Shown here: piece after piece, positions 1 through 6,280 of the stretch
How positions within the stretch are numbered: the stretch's first letter is position 1
Layout: each line of letters starts with the position of its first letter
Source: Oscillospiraceae bacterium
GTDB lineage: Bacteria > Bacillota > Clostridia > Oscillospirales > UBA929
Assembly (NCBI GenBank): GCA_009784085.1
Contig: WRCJ01000081.1
Span: 1 to 6,619 of the forward strand
Length of the DNA stretch: 6,619 nucleotides
Reading direction: 5' to 3'
Made by a program: the position numbers and the translations under genes
The notes under the pieces: model-generated
The model's input: the letters and a program-made list of their open reading frames with translations, nothing else
Database searches by the model: none
Told to the model about the DNA's origin: nothing

Positions 1-1
1 A

Positions 2-334
2 AAGGCGGCAGGTTTCGAGAAAAATGGGGAGGCGCCAAGCGCAACCCCCTCCCGTGATGATGCCGGCATGGCCCTCATTAAGCAGATGTTCCAGAAAGCC
101 CTGGATCTGAATACGGATCTGAATGCGGATACGGATACGGATGCGGATACGGATGCCGACATCGACGCGGACGCGCATTTCTTCTTCGATTTGGGCGGAG
201 ACAGCCTGAGTTATTTTACGCTGATCAGGGAGCTGGATGCCATACTCAATGTGCAGATCAATCTGGAAAAAAAGAATAACTTGTATACGGTTGCGGACAT
301 ATACAAGTATTTGACGGAGATGGGTTACTTTTGA
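2..334 (+). CDS. Acyl/peptidyl carrier protein domain, 3' part of a gene cut by the window edge
   Basis: Carrier protein whose Ser, modified with 4'-phosphopantetheine, holds acyl or aminoacyl groups as thioesters. The signature FFFDLGGDSLSYF contains the modified Ser (codon 203-205), followed by a normal helix II and a C-terminal Tv-dI-yl helix typical of carrier domains. The reading frame is open from base 2 with no stop. The first ATG (68) has no Shine-Dalgarno within reach, so I read this as the C-terminal domain of a longer protein, possibly an AMP-dependent acyl ligase or NRPS-like protein (inference; the upstream part is not visible). If ATG 68 is the true start, the product is a free 88-residue carrier protein. 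Between helix I (IKQMFQKAL) and the Ser motif lies an odd run of twelve Asp/Asn-X dipeptides. The stop (332-334) overlaps the next gene's TTG start, which implies translational coupling with the acyltransferase. Confidence 0.8.
   Translation, partial: KAAGFEKNGEAPSATPSRDDAGMALIKQMFQKALDLNTDLNADTDTDADTDADIDADAHFFFDLGGDSLSYFTLIRELDAILNVQINLEKKNNLYTVADIYKYLTEMGYF
104..175 (+). repeat. Degenerate hexanucleotide repeat encoding (Asp/Asn-X)12
   Basis: Twelve consecutive 6-base units of the form gat/aat/gac plus acg/gcg/ctg/gcc/atc, in frame with the carrier protein. They give an alternating acidic tract where every second residue is Asp or Asn and the partner is mostly Thr or Ala. The central units are nearly identical (gatacg, gatgcg) and the outer ones diverged, which fits slippage expansion followed by drift. 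It sits in loop 1 of the carrier fold, a place that tolerates insertions. Confidence 0.85.
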
Positions 335-1308
335 AAGCGTTTGCCTACTATTTCGGCCTGGTTACTTCTTATTTGATTAACTTGGTGTTCTTTAAGACAA
401 AGGTATTTTACGAAGACAACACAAAGCAGAACAGGTTTTTGCGAGGGAAGGCGATTGTGATTGCCAACCATCGGAGTCCCCTGGACTGCTTTGTGATCGC
501 GTATAAATACTGTATGAGAAGAATCAACTATGTCGTGGCAAATTTCTTCAAAGGGAAAAAAAGGATCTTAATGCCGCTTGTCCGCTTTACGGGGGGCGTG
601 ATAGTAGATAGGGATATTTTCAGCTTCAATTTCTTCGAAAAATGCAAAAAACTCCTCAACAATGGGAAACTGGTGCTGATTTTCCCGGAAGGACACTTTA
701 TCTTCGACTATGAACCCCGTCGTTTTGTACACAGTTATCTGGAACTGGCACTGCAAAGCCGCGCCCCCATCATCCCCATTGTTTCTGATTTCAATTACGG
801 GTTTTTCAAAAGGACGCATATCCTCGTGGGGAACCGCATCGACCTTTCCTCCTATGAACTGTCCGAGAAGCTGACCAAAGAGAGGCTCAAAGAGATCAAT
901 GAGGAGATATATCAACATATCGTTCGGCTGTATTACCTGCTCAAAAAGAAGAAATATGACAAATACTGCGGCAAATATGGGTTTGCGCCGCCCCAGCCTG
1001 GGGATATCGTCAGGGTGTCCATGCAAACGCATTATCATTACGGCGTGTTCTTGAGCAACGAGGAAGTGGTGCAGTTTGGGCACCGGGTCAACAGGGCCGA
1101 TGAGGAAGCTGTGGTAAACGCTGTGTCCCTGCATGATTTTTGCGGGGGGGAACATCCGGAAGTGCGGTTGCTGTCCAGGCGGGAGAAAAGGCACAGGATG
1201 AAAACGGAGGATATCATGGAATACGCCCGGCTTTGCCTGGGGCAGGGGGGCTACAGCCTTTCCGGGAACAATTGCCGGGATTTTGCGATTCGCGTTGTCT
1301 TTGCGTAA
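331..1308 (+). CDS. PlsC-type acyltransferase fused to an LRAT-like (NlpC/P60-fold) domain
   Basis: Predicted membrane-bound lipid acyltransferase of 325 residues with two catalytic domains. Residues 1-21 are hydrophobic (membrane anchor). Residues about 38-200 are a PlsC/LPLAT domain: catalytic HX4D in NHRSPLD (His47, Asp52), GGVIVDRD (88-95) and FPEG (118-121). A Lys-rich link (205-212) leads to residues 221-325, which look like a lecithin:retinol acyltransferase-type domain: PGDIV (223-227), HYGVFL with likely catalytic His236, EEVVQFG, and NNCRDFA with likely nucleophile Cys315. The third polar position, usually His in LRAT (12 residues after the first His), is Gln248. Known PlsC enzymes acylate lysophospholipids from acyl-ACP or acyl-CoA; known LRAT-like enzymes form a Cys acyl-enzyme from phospholipid. 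The start is TTG at 331, within a TTGA overlap with the carrier gene; GGAG at 316-319 lies 11 bases upstream, and no in-frame ATG occurs before the HX4D motif. The PlsC half is AT-rich and the LRAT half GC-rich. The exact substrate is unknown. Confidence 0.85.
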   Translation: MKAFAYYFGLVTSYLINLVFFKTKVFYEDNTKQNRFLRGKAIVIANHRSPLDCFVIAYKYCMRRINYVVANFFKGKKRILMPLVRFTGGVIVDRDIFSFNFFEKCKKLLNNGKLVLIFPEGHFIFDYEPRRFVHSYLELALQSRAPIIPIVSDFNYGFFKRTHILVGNRIDLSSYELSEKLTKERLKEINEEIYQHIVRLYYLLKKKKYDKYCGKYGFAPPQPGDIVRVSMQTHYHYGVFLSNEEVVQFGHRVNRADEEAVVNAVSLHDFCGGEHPEVRLLSRREKRHRMKTEDIMEYARLCLGQGGYSLSGNNCRDFAIRVVFA

Positions 1309-1310
1309 CC

Positions 1311-1358
1311 GCCGCCCGCGACCCGCGCCGTTCGGGCGGCATCCTGCCGCCCGCGACC
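1311..1358. repeat. GC-rich direct and inverted repeat in the convergent gap
   Basis: The 13-mer gccgcccgcgacc occurs at 1311-1323 and again at 1346-1358. Its first part is complementary to cgggcggc at 1333-1340, so either copy can pair with the central segment. The 105-bp gap between the two convergent stop codons carries no gene that I can support. Confidence 0.7.
1333..1353. terminator. Strong hairpin downstream of the PlsC-LRAT gene, possible terminator
   Basis: A perfect 9-bp GC-rich stem (cgggcggca / tgccgcccg) with a 3-base loop starts 24 bases after the plus-strand stop and 80 bases after the convergent hydrolase stop. No T-run follows on either strand, so it is not a classical intrinsic terminator. 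It could stop or stabilise transcripts from both directions. The structure is certain from sequence; the terminator role is inferred. Confidence 0.45.
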
Positions 1359-1369
1359 GCACCCCGCGT

Positions 1370-1419
1370 CCGTAGGGCGCGGCATCCGTGACGCGCCGCC
1401 CGCCCACCTACCCCTACGG
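1370..1419. repeat. Nested palindrome overlapping the end of the hydrolase gene
   Basis: The outer arms ccgtaggg (1370-1377) and ccctacgg (1412-1419) are perfect 8-bp inverted repeats. Inside, ggcgcg (1376-1381) and cgcgcc (1392-1397) can form a second, overlapping stem. The right arm includes the hydrolase stop codon and its last sense codon. Layout and GC-richness resemble small palindromic intergenic elements, but I cannot assign a family. Confidence 0.55.
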
Positions 1420-2370
1420 ATTCGCCTTGTTGAGGAACGATTGGATGGCTTGGTTATACCCGCTCAGGTTGTGGTATTTGACAAAGGAATGCCTCCCGTG
1501 CGGAAAGAACCGGATCTCCTTTTCCTTCGATTCGCATCTCGCGTACAATTCCTTGCTCTCTTTCACAAAACAATACGGATCCTTCTCGCTCCAAATAAAG
1601 AGGACAGGGACATCGACCCCGCCGACGCATTGGAACGGGGTCTTTTTCAGGAGGTTTACGCCCGTACATAAATAGAGGTAAAAGAAGGTAATGTAAACAA
1701 AATAGAGGACGGGCCGCTTCCTTTCGATGATATGGTTCTTAAAGATTTCATAATAACTCGTGTATAATCCGTCCAACACCAAGGATTGAATCAACCGTTC
1801 GCCCTTTCCCTTTTGCGCGCAACATGCGTAAACGGCGGTGGCCGCGCCGATGCATATGCCATGAATGACAAACGAGGTGACGTTGAATTTGGTTTTGATA
1901 TGATCGATCCACAGCAACAGGTCGTCGCATTCCTTGATGCCGGCCGTGATGTATTTCCCATCGCTGAGCCCATGCGCCCGCGTGTCTATCACTAAGATAT
2001 TGTATCCGTTTTCCGCGTAAATATCTGCGTAATAGTACGAATACAACAGCGATTCTGTCCGCCCTTGCAGGACGATGGCGCATCGATCATACCCAAAATC
2101 GATATATTCGCCAAACAGGTTCAGGCCCTCATTCACGATATGCAGCGGCACCGTGATATCCTTATACTGCGCCGCCCATGCCATGCCTTTGGTAAACATG
2201 TGTTTGTGTTCATCGCAGCTCGCGTCCGCCCATGTGCGGGTGCGTTCTTTTTTGTCGTCTCTGTATAGGGTGTTCACGAAGATTCGCCAGGGGGCATACA
2301 CGGCCATGAACAGCCCAAACGCGACGAGGCAAAGCGCAATGATGAGAATTATCGTCACTATATCGCTCAT
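1414..2370 (-). CDS. Membrane-anchored alpha/beta hydrolase with a Cys nucleophile elbow
   Basis: Predicted hydrolase or acyltransferase of 318 residues with the alpha/beta fold. Residues 4-26 form one hydrophobic segment, probably an N-terminal membrane anchor with the catalytic domain attached. Fold landmarks in order: VLQGRTES (100-107, oxyanion region), IDTRAHGLSDG (128-138, the usual D-RGHG-S-G strand), nucleophile elbow HGICIG (170-175), VLDGLYTS (198-205), WSEKDPYC with probable acid Asp264, and GRHSFV with His294. The elbow carries Cys173 where most relatives have Ser; the codon is tgc on the minus strand. Cys nucleophiles are known in a few alpha/beta hydrolases such as dienelactone hydrolase. 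The ATG is 4 bases after the DegV stop; only a weak GGAG precedes it, about 13 bases upstream, so translation is probably coupled. It is the last gene of the minus-strand string and converges on the PlsC-LRAT gene. A second hydrophobic stretch (about 220-236) lies in the cap region. Substrate unknown. Confidence 0.85.
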   Translation of the reverse strand: MSDIVTIILIIALCLVAFGLFMAVYAPWRIFVNTLYRDDKKERTRTWADASCDEHKHMFTKGMAWAAQYKDITVPLHIVNEGLNLFGEYIDFGYDRCAIVLQGRTESLLYSYYYADIYAENGYNILVIDTRAHGLSDGKYITAGIKECDDLLLWIDHIKTKFNVTSFVIHGICIGAATAVYACCAQKGKGERLIQSLVLDGLYTSYYEIFKNHIIERKRPVLYFVYITFFYLYLCTGVNLLKKTPFQCVGGVDVPVLFIWSEKDPYCFVKESKELYARCESKEKEIRFFPHGRHSFVKYHNLSGYNQAIQSFLNKANP

Positions 2371-2374
2371 GAGT

Positions 2375-3310
2375 TTATATCGTCTCCATGATAGATTTCA
2401 TCACTTCGGTTTCGAACTTTAAATCGGTGATGGGCGTCCCGAAATAATAGGCGCTCAACAGACCCGGGCCGACATTGATGCCGGTGGCGGGATAGATATC
2501 CGATAGGATCACCTCATGGGGTTTGATCTCGTCTGCGATAAGCCCGGCCAGTATGCCGGCTTGTTTCTCCCGCAACGTTTGCGCGACAATGATGGTTTGC
2601 CCTTCCGGCTGTAGGATTGTCTTTTTCATATAGGCCAAAATGACCTTGTACGCCTTTTCAAAGCCCATCGTTTTGGCCAGTACGGTTACCATCCCTTCGG
2701 AATTGAAGTCCCCCATGGGTTTGACGCCGACTAGCGTGCCCAAAAACGCTTTGGCATGGGAGATCCGCCCCTTTGAGGCGATAAAAAACAGATCGTCCAC
2801 GGTCCCCATTTGGTGGATGGACGCTTTGCTTTGGTTGAGGCATTTTTCGTTTTCCTCAATAGACAAACCTTGCTTCCTCAACGCGCATGCCTTAATGGCC
2901 AGCAACCCGGAAGCCACGGAGTATTTCAGCGAGTCAACGACCGCTATTTTCCGGTTTGGGAACCTGGCAAGAAGCGCTTTTTGCGCGTTTACCATCAGGT
3001 TATAGGTGACGCTCAGCTTGCTGGATATGCTAATGGCCAGTATGTCCCGGCCGTCTTGCAAGAATTTTTCCCACAGGGCGGCAATTTCCTCCGTGCTGGC
3101 GGGCGCGGTCTTGTACTCGTGATGATGTGATTTGAGGGAGGAGTAGAAATCCTTCGCGTTCGTAAAGTCCCATGCCAGCCTTGAGTCTATTTCTTTCCCG
3201 CCGGGAATCGTGATGTGGCCGTGGATGTACCCATCAATCCCGAATTTTTCGCGTGTCTCGTCGCTCAGATCGCAAGTCACATCGGTCAGGATAGCGTAAT
3301 CGGCATTCAT
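2375..3310 (-). CDS. DegV family protein (FakB-like fatty acid binding)
   Basis: 311 residues, slightly longer than many DegV proteins. DegV/FakB proteins hold a fatty acid in a buried pocket; in Gram-positive bacteria FakB presents it to the kinase FakA to make acyl-phosphate for phospholipid synthesis. Family features seen: YAILTDVTCDLS at the N terminus, YKTAPAS (66-72, equivalent of the KTSQPS loop), ISISSKLSVTYN (93-104, equivalent of the LSSGLSGTY motif), VVDSLKYS (124-131), ASKGRISHAKAFLG (178-191), GVKP (195-198) and GINVGPGLLSAYYFG (277-291). Two usual residues differ: Gly of SGTY is Val101, and the His normally before xGPG is Asn279. The start ATG has AGGAGGG at 3322-3316, 5 bases upstream. 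The gene follows the solute-binding protein after 38 bases and is followed by the hydrolase after 4. No fakA partner is visible here. Family assignment is firm; a fatty-acid role is inferred from the family. Confidence 0.92.
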   Translation of the reverse strand: MNADYAILTDVTCDLSDETREKFGIDGYIHGHITIPGGKEIDSRLAWDFTNAKDFYSSLKSHHHEYKTAPASTEEIAALWEKFLQDGRDILAISISSKLSVTYNLMVNAQKALLARFPNRKIAVVDSLKYSVASGLLAIKACALRKQGLSIEENEKCLNQSKASIHQMGTVDDLFFIASKGRISHAKAFLGTLVGVKPMGDFNSEGMVTVLAKTMGFEKAYKVILAYMKKTILQPEGQTIIVAQTLREKQAGILAGLIADEIKPHEVILSDIYPATGINVGPGLLSAYYFGTPITDLKFETEVMKSIMETI

Positions 3311-3315
3311 GTTGT

Positions 3316-3322
3316 CCCTCCT
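3316..3322 (-). promoter_or_regulatory. Shine-Dalgarno of the DegV gene
   Basis: AGGAGGG on the minus strand, 5 bases before ATG 3310. It is one of the strongest ribosome binding sites in the string, so DegV is probably translated independently of the gene before it. Confidence 0.85.
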
Positions 3323-3338
3323 GTCATATCTATATACT

Positions 3339-3354
3339 CGTCAGTTCGTCAGTT
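3339..3354. repeat. 8-bp tandem duplication across the solute-binding protein stop codon
   Basis: cgtcagtt occurs twice without a spacer, spanning the TGA stop (3351-3349) of the solute-binding protein gene. It has the look of a small slippage duplication. The protein end is unchanged by it. Confidence 0.8.
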
Positions 3355-5139
3355 CATTGTCCATTCGGGCAAATGGTAGAAGATGTTCTCCCACGCCGGG
3401 CGCGGATCGGTCGTCAATCCCCTTTGTAGCTGCAAAAACTGCTGTTGGAACAGCACGGGCGCAATGGGCATTTCGTTTACGAAACGCCTCCAAAAGGCTT
3501 TGGCGGCGTTGTCCCCCGTTGTCTCCGCCGCCGCCGCTTCCCACTTCTCCAGCGTCTCCGGGTCGTCGTAGCCGCCGAAGCCTAGCGAGCCTTCTTCGAA
3601 AAACGTCAGCGGCGAAAAGTCGGGCATCAGGGAGGCCGCCCCATAGTAGAGATCAAAAACCCCTTCCTGGAGCGCTTCATGGTAGTCCGAAGAGGGGAGT
3701 TCCCGCAAATCCACCGATGCGCCTACGTCGGCCAAGGCCGCCGCAATATGGCGCGCGGCGCCCACATGGCGTTCGTTTTCCGCGCAGACCACCATCGTAA
3801 GCTGTAACGGGTATGTCCTCCGGCCAATGGTAACCTCCAACATGCCGTCCCCGTCCGTATCTTCGTAGCCCATTTCGGCGAACAGTTCGATGGTGCGCGC
3901 GGGGTCGTACCCGCATGTCGCGGCCAGCACGGGGTCGTATAGCGGGGAAGGGGGGGGCAGGGGCAGCGTGGCCGGGGTGGTCGGGCGCGGTCCGGAGGTC
4001 TCGTCGCCCACGGCTTGGCGGTCGATGACAGCAGATATCGCCCGGCGCATGAGCGCGTCGCTCGTGGGGAAGCGCGTCGTGTTGAAGCCGACAAACTCCA
4101 TGATGGATGTGTCGTACTCCCAGCTCTCATAGTCGCCCCGGAACCGGACGCTGGTCACGTCGGACGGGTTGTACACCACCAGGCTGAGCGTTCGGGATTC
4201 AAAGGCGTAGATGAGTTGATCCCCAGACAAGATGGAGATAAGTTCCAGACGGACAAGCGGCATGCGCCGGCGTTGCCACCATTTGGTAAAGGGCGCCAGA
4301 TGGGGATAGGATGGGTTCAAATCCGGGCCGTCTGGGTCGTCCAGGCCGCCCGGGGATTCCGGGTCATCCGGGCCGTCTGGATCGCCTGTACCGCCCGGGT
4401 CGCCCGTACCGCCTGGGTCGTCCGGGGGTTCCGGGGTTCCCGGCGTGACCAGGTTGCCCTGGGTATCCGGGATATACGGCCCTGTGCCCGGGGCGATGCC
4501 ATTTTTGTCGCTGCCGGCGCGCACAATGGGTATGGTGAGCAGGGCGGGCAGGCGCGGGTTGGGTTGCTCCAGCATCACCTCCAACGTATAGTCGTCGAGC
4601 GCCAGCGCCGATATCATGCCAGCAAGGCGCGCGGCATAGGGACCGGCGGCTTGCGCCGTGTTCAGCGACCAAGCCGCATCCTCGGCGGTCAGCGTTTCCC
4701 CGTCATGGAACATGACGCCGTAGCGCATTTTAAAGATAAAGGTCATGTTGTCCTCGGTCTCATAGCGCACGCACAGCACCGGTTGCGGTTCAAAAGTATC
4801 GTCGAGCTGAAACAACCCTTCATAGACCAATGGCAGCCACAGGGCGTCGAAGCGGTTGTCGTTGGTCAGCGGCATGATATCTGTCTGCCCCGACCAGGAA
4901 ACACCGAACAGAAGCCCAGGGGGCGGCGCGGACGGCGCAACCGTTGGGGCCGCGCTCTCGATAACCGGGGCGGTGGCCGTGGGCGGCGCGTCGTCTTCAA
5001 ACAGCCAGTCGTTGAGCCCCTGGCAGCCGGACAGCGCGAAAAGCGGGACAGAGAAAACAGCCAAAAGCAGGGCAATCAAAGGGGAGGGTCTTCGAAAACC
5101 CCTCGCGGTTATCCCGATTATCCCCAATACCCGGATCAT
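3349..5139 (-). CDS. Solute-binding lipoprotein, ABC transporter family 5 (peptide/oligopeptide type)
   Basis: 596-residue extracellular lipoprotein that probably captures peptides or another solute for an ABC importer. Residues 15-39 are a signal peptide: RR, a hydrophobic core, and lipobox LSGC with lipidated Cys39. A Pro/Ala-rich tether follows (51-74). Family 5 landmarks: VYEGLFQLDD (105-114), FHDGETLTAEDAAWSLN (144-160), GTGPY (218-222), NTTRFPTSDALMRRAISAVIDRQAV (353-377), YDPARTIELFAEMGYEDTDGDG (411-432) and EGVFDLYYGA (492-501). Between GTGPY and NPSYP sits a long Pro/Gly/Asp insertion (233-275). The ATG overlaps the prfB stop (ATGA) and has no good Shine-Dalgarno of its own, so translation is probably coupled to prfB. 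No permease or ATPase gene is visible, so this is an orphan binding protein here. It could instead be a sensory or nickel/other-solute binder of the same family; the ligand cannot be read from sequence. Confidence 0.9.
   Translation of the reverse strand: MIRVLGIIGITARGFRRPSPLIALLLAVFSVPLFALSGCQGLNDWLFEDDAPPTATAPVIESAAPTVAPSAPPPGLLFGVSWSGQTDIMPLTNDNRFDALWLPLVYEGLFQLDDTFEPQPVLCVRYETEDNMTFIFKMRYGVMFHDGETLTAEDAAWSLNTAQAAGPYAARLAGMISALALDDYTLEVMLEQPNPRLPALLTIPIVRAGSDKNGIAPGTGPYIPDTQGNLVTPGTPEPPDDPGGTGDPGGTGDPDGPDDPESPGGLDDPDGPDLNPSYPHLAPFTKWWQRRRMPLVRLELISILSGDQLIYAFESRTLSLVVYNPSDVTSVRFRGDYESWEYDTSIMEFVGFNTTRFPTSDALMRRAISAVIDRQAVGDETSGPRPTTPATLPLPPPSPLYDPVLAATCGYDPARTIELFAEMGYEDTDGDGMLEVTIGRRTYPLQLTMVVCAENERHVGAARHIAAALADVGASVDLRELPSSDYHEALQEGVFDLYYGAASLMPDFSPLTFFEEGSLGFGGYDDPETLEKWEAAAAETTGDNAAKAFWRRFVNEMPIAPVLFQQQFLQLQRGLTTDPRPAWENIFYHLPEWTMN
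4315..4443 (-). repeat. Low-complexity Pro/Gly/Asp repeat inside the solute-binding protein
   Basis: Residues 233-275 are almost only Pro, Gly, Asp, Glu, Thr and Ser, with recurring units such as DPGGTG, DPGG, DPDGPDD and DDPDGPD. The DNA has matching degenerate repeats of cgtccggg-like units. This is probably a flexible or extended surface loop, and the tract is prone to length change by slippage. Confidence 0.85.
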
Positions 5140-6269
5140 ACGGGCGGGTTCTCTTTATCGCCGTCGCCGATGCTCAATCGCCGCAAGTAGGCGTTGATGA
5201 ACCCATCGATATCCCCGTCCATGACCGCCTGCACGTTCCCGATTTCAAAGCCGGTGCGGTGATCCTTGACCAGTGTGTAGGGCATGAACACATAGGAGCG
5301 GATCTGGCTGCCCCACTCGATGGCCATTTGCACGCCCTTGATGTCGGATATCTGCTCCAAGTGTTCGCGTTCCTTGATCTCTATCAGCTTGGAGCGCAAC
5401 ATGCGCATGGCCATGGCGCGGTTTTGCACTTGGCTGCGCTCGTTCTGGCAGGCTGTCACAAGCCCGGTGGGGAGGTGGGTGATGCGGACGGCGCTCTCGG
5501 TCTTGTTGATGTGCTGGCCACCCGCGCCGCTCGACCGGTAAGTGTCCACCTTCAGGTCTTCGTCGCGGATGTCCACGTTTACGTCGTCGGAGATTTCGGG
5601 CATGACCTCCACGGCGGCGAAGGAGGTGTGGCGCCGCCCCGATGCGTCGAACGGCGAGATGCGTACCAAACGATGCACGCCCATCTCGCTCTTTAGGTAG
5701 CCGAAGGCGTTTTCGCCCTCGAACATCAAGACCGCGCTCTTGATGCCGGCCTCGTCGCCGTCCAGGCAGTCCAACAGGCTCACCTGGAAACCGCGCCGTT
5801 CCCCCCAGCGGAGGTACATGCGCATGAGCATCTCCGCCCAGTCCTGCGCCTCCGTGCCGCCCGCGCCGGCATGCAACGACATGATGGCGTTGGCATTGTC
5901 ATACTGTTCGGACAAGAGCGTAGCCAGCCGGGAGGCCTCCAGCGCGCGCCCGAAGTCGGCAAAACCGCTTTGCACCTCGGGGAGAAGGCTACTGTCACCG
6001 GCCTCCAACGCCATGTCGCACAGGGTGTATAAGTCCTCCCACTGCGTGAGTAGCTTGTCGAACGCTTTGCATTTGGCTCGAAGTTGCTTGAGGCGCCGGA
6101 GGGCCTTTTGGGAGGCCTCGCGATCGATCCAGAACCCTTCGGCGCCGGAAGCTTCCTCCAGCCGGATAATTTCCTGCCGGGCTTCGTCCAAGCCCAACGC
6201 CGCGCCCAAGCCGTCCAGGTCTCCGCGTTTGGCGCTCAGTTTCACCTTGTAATCGTCGAATTCTATCAT
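5136..6269 (-). CDS. prfB: Peptide chain release factor 2
   Basis: Class I release factor that recognises UGA and UAA stop codons on the ribosome and triggers peptide release. Counting from the chosen start it has 377 residues. Seen: the N-terminal helical domain, HAGAGGTEAQDW (133-144), SPF of the stop-codon recognition motif within RISPFDASGRRHTSF (Ser205-Pro-Phe207), and the catalytic GGQ in SSGAGGQHINKTES (Gly250-Gly-Gln252); the C-terminal domain is complete. SPF rather than PxT marks it as RF2, not RF1. Start: ATG at 6278 lies only 2 bases from the GGAGG (6285-6281), too close, whereas ATG 6269 lies 11 bases away and gives the usual MIEF-type N terminus. The programmed +1 frameshift found in many prfB genes is absent: where CTT TGA C would be, the frame reads ttg ggc ttg gac uninterrupted. 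The gene ends with TGA overlapping the start of the binding-protein gene. It is first in the string, behind a good promoter. Confidence 0.97.
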   Translation of the reverse strand: MIEFDDYKVKLSAKRGDLDGLGAALGLDEARQEIIRLEEASGAEGFWIDREASQKALRRLKQLRAKCKAFDKLLTQWEDLYTLCDMALEAGDSSLLPEVQSGFADFGRALEASRLATLLSEQYDNANAIMSLHAGAGGTEAQDWAEMLMRMYLRWGERRGFQVSLLDCLDGDEAGIKSAVLMFEGENAFGYLKSEMGVHRLVRISPFDASGRRHTSFAAVEVMPEISDDVNVDIRDEDLKVDTYRSSGAGGQHINKTESAVRITHLPTGLVTACQNERSQVQNRAMAMRMLRSKLIEIKEREHLEQISDIKGVQMAIEWGSQIRSYVFMPYTLVKDHRTGFEIGNVQAVMDGDIDGFINAYLRRLSIGDGDKENPPV

Positions 6270-6280
6270 AAAGGTCATAT

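Noticed and set aside
568..1407. 279-codon minus-strand open frame opposite the PlsC-LRAT gene
   Set aside because: The plus-strand frame has clear catalytic motifs over the same bases; this frame shows none.
3329..3360. AT-rich tatata segment as a -10 for a separate DegV promoter
   Set aside because: No acceptable -35 lies 16-18 bases upstream, and a start here would leave almost no leader before the Shine-Dalgarno.
5084..5104. Imperfect palindrome centred on ttcgaa in the lipoprotein signal-peptide region
   Set aside because: Only five outer pairs and three inner pairs hold, it lies inside coding sequence, and nothing around it suggests an operator or attenuator.
4015..5190. 391-codon open frame on the plus strand antisense to the solute-binding protein
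   Set aside because: It lies wholly opposite a well-recognised lipoprotein gene in GC-rich DNA, where stop codons are rare on the other strand. Its translation is rich in Arg, Gly and Val and shows no domain.
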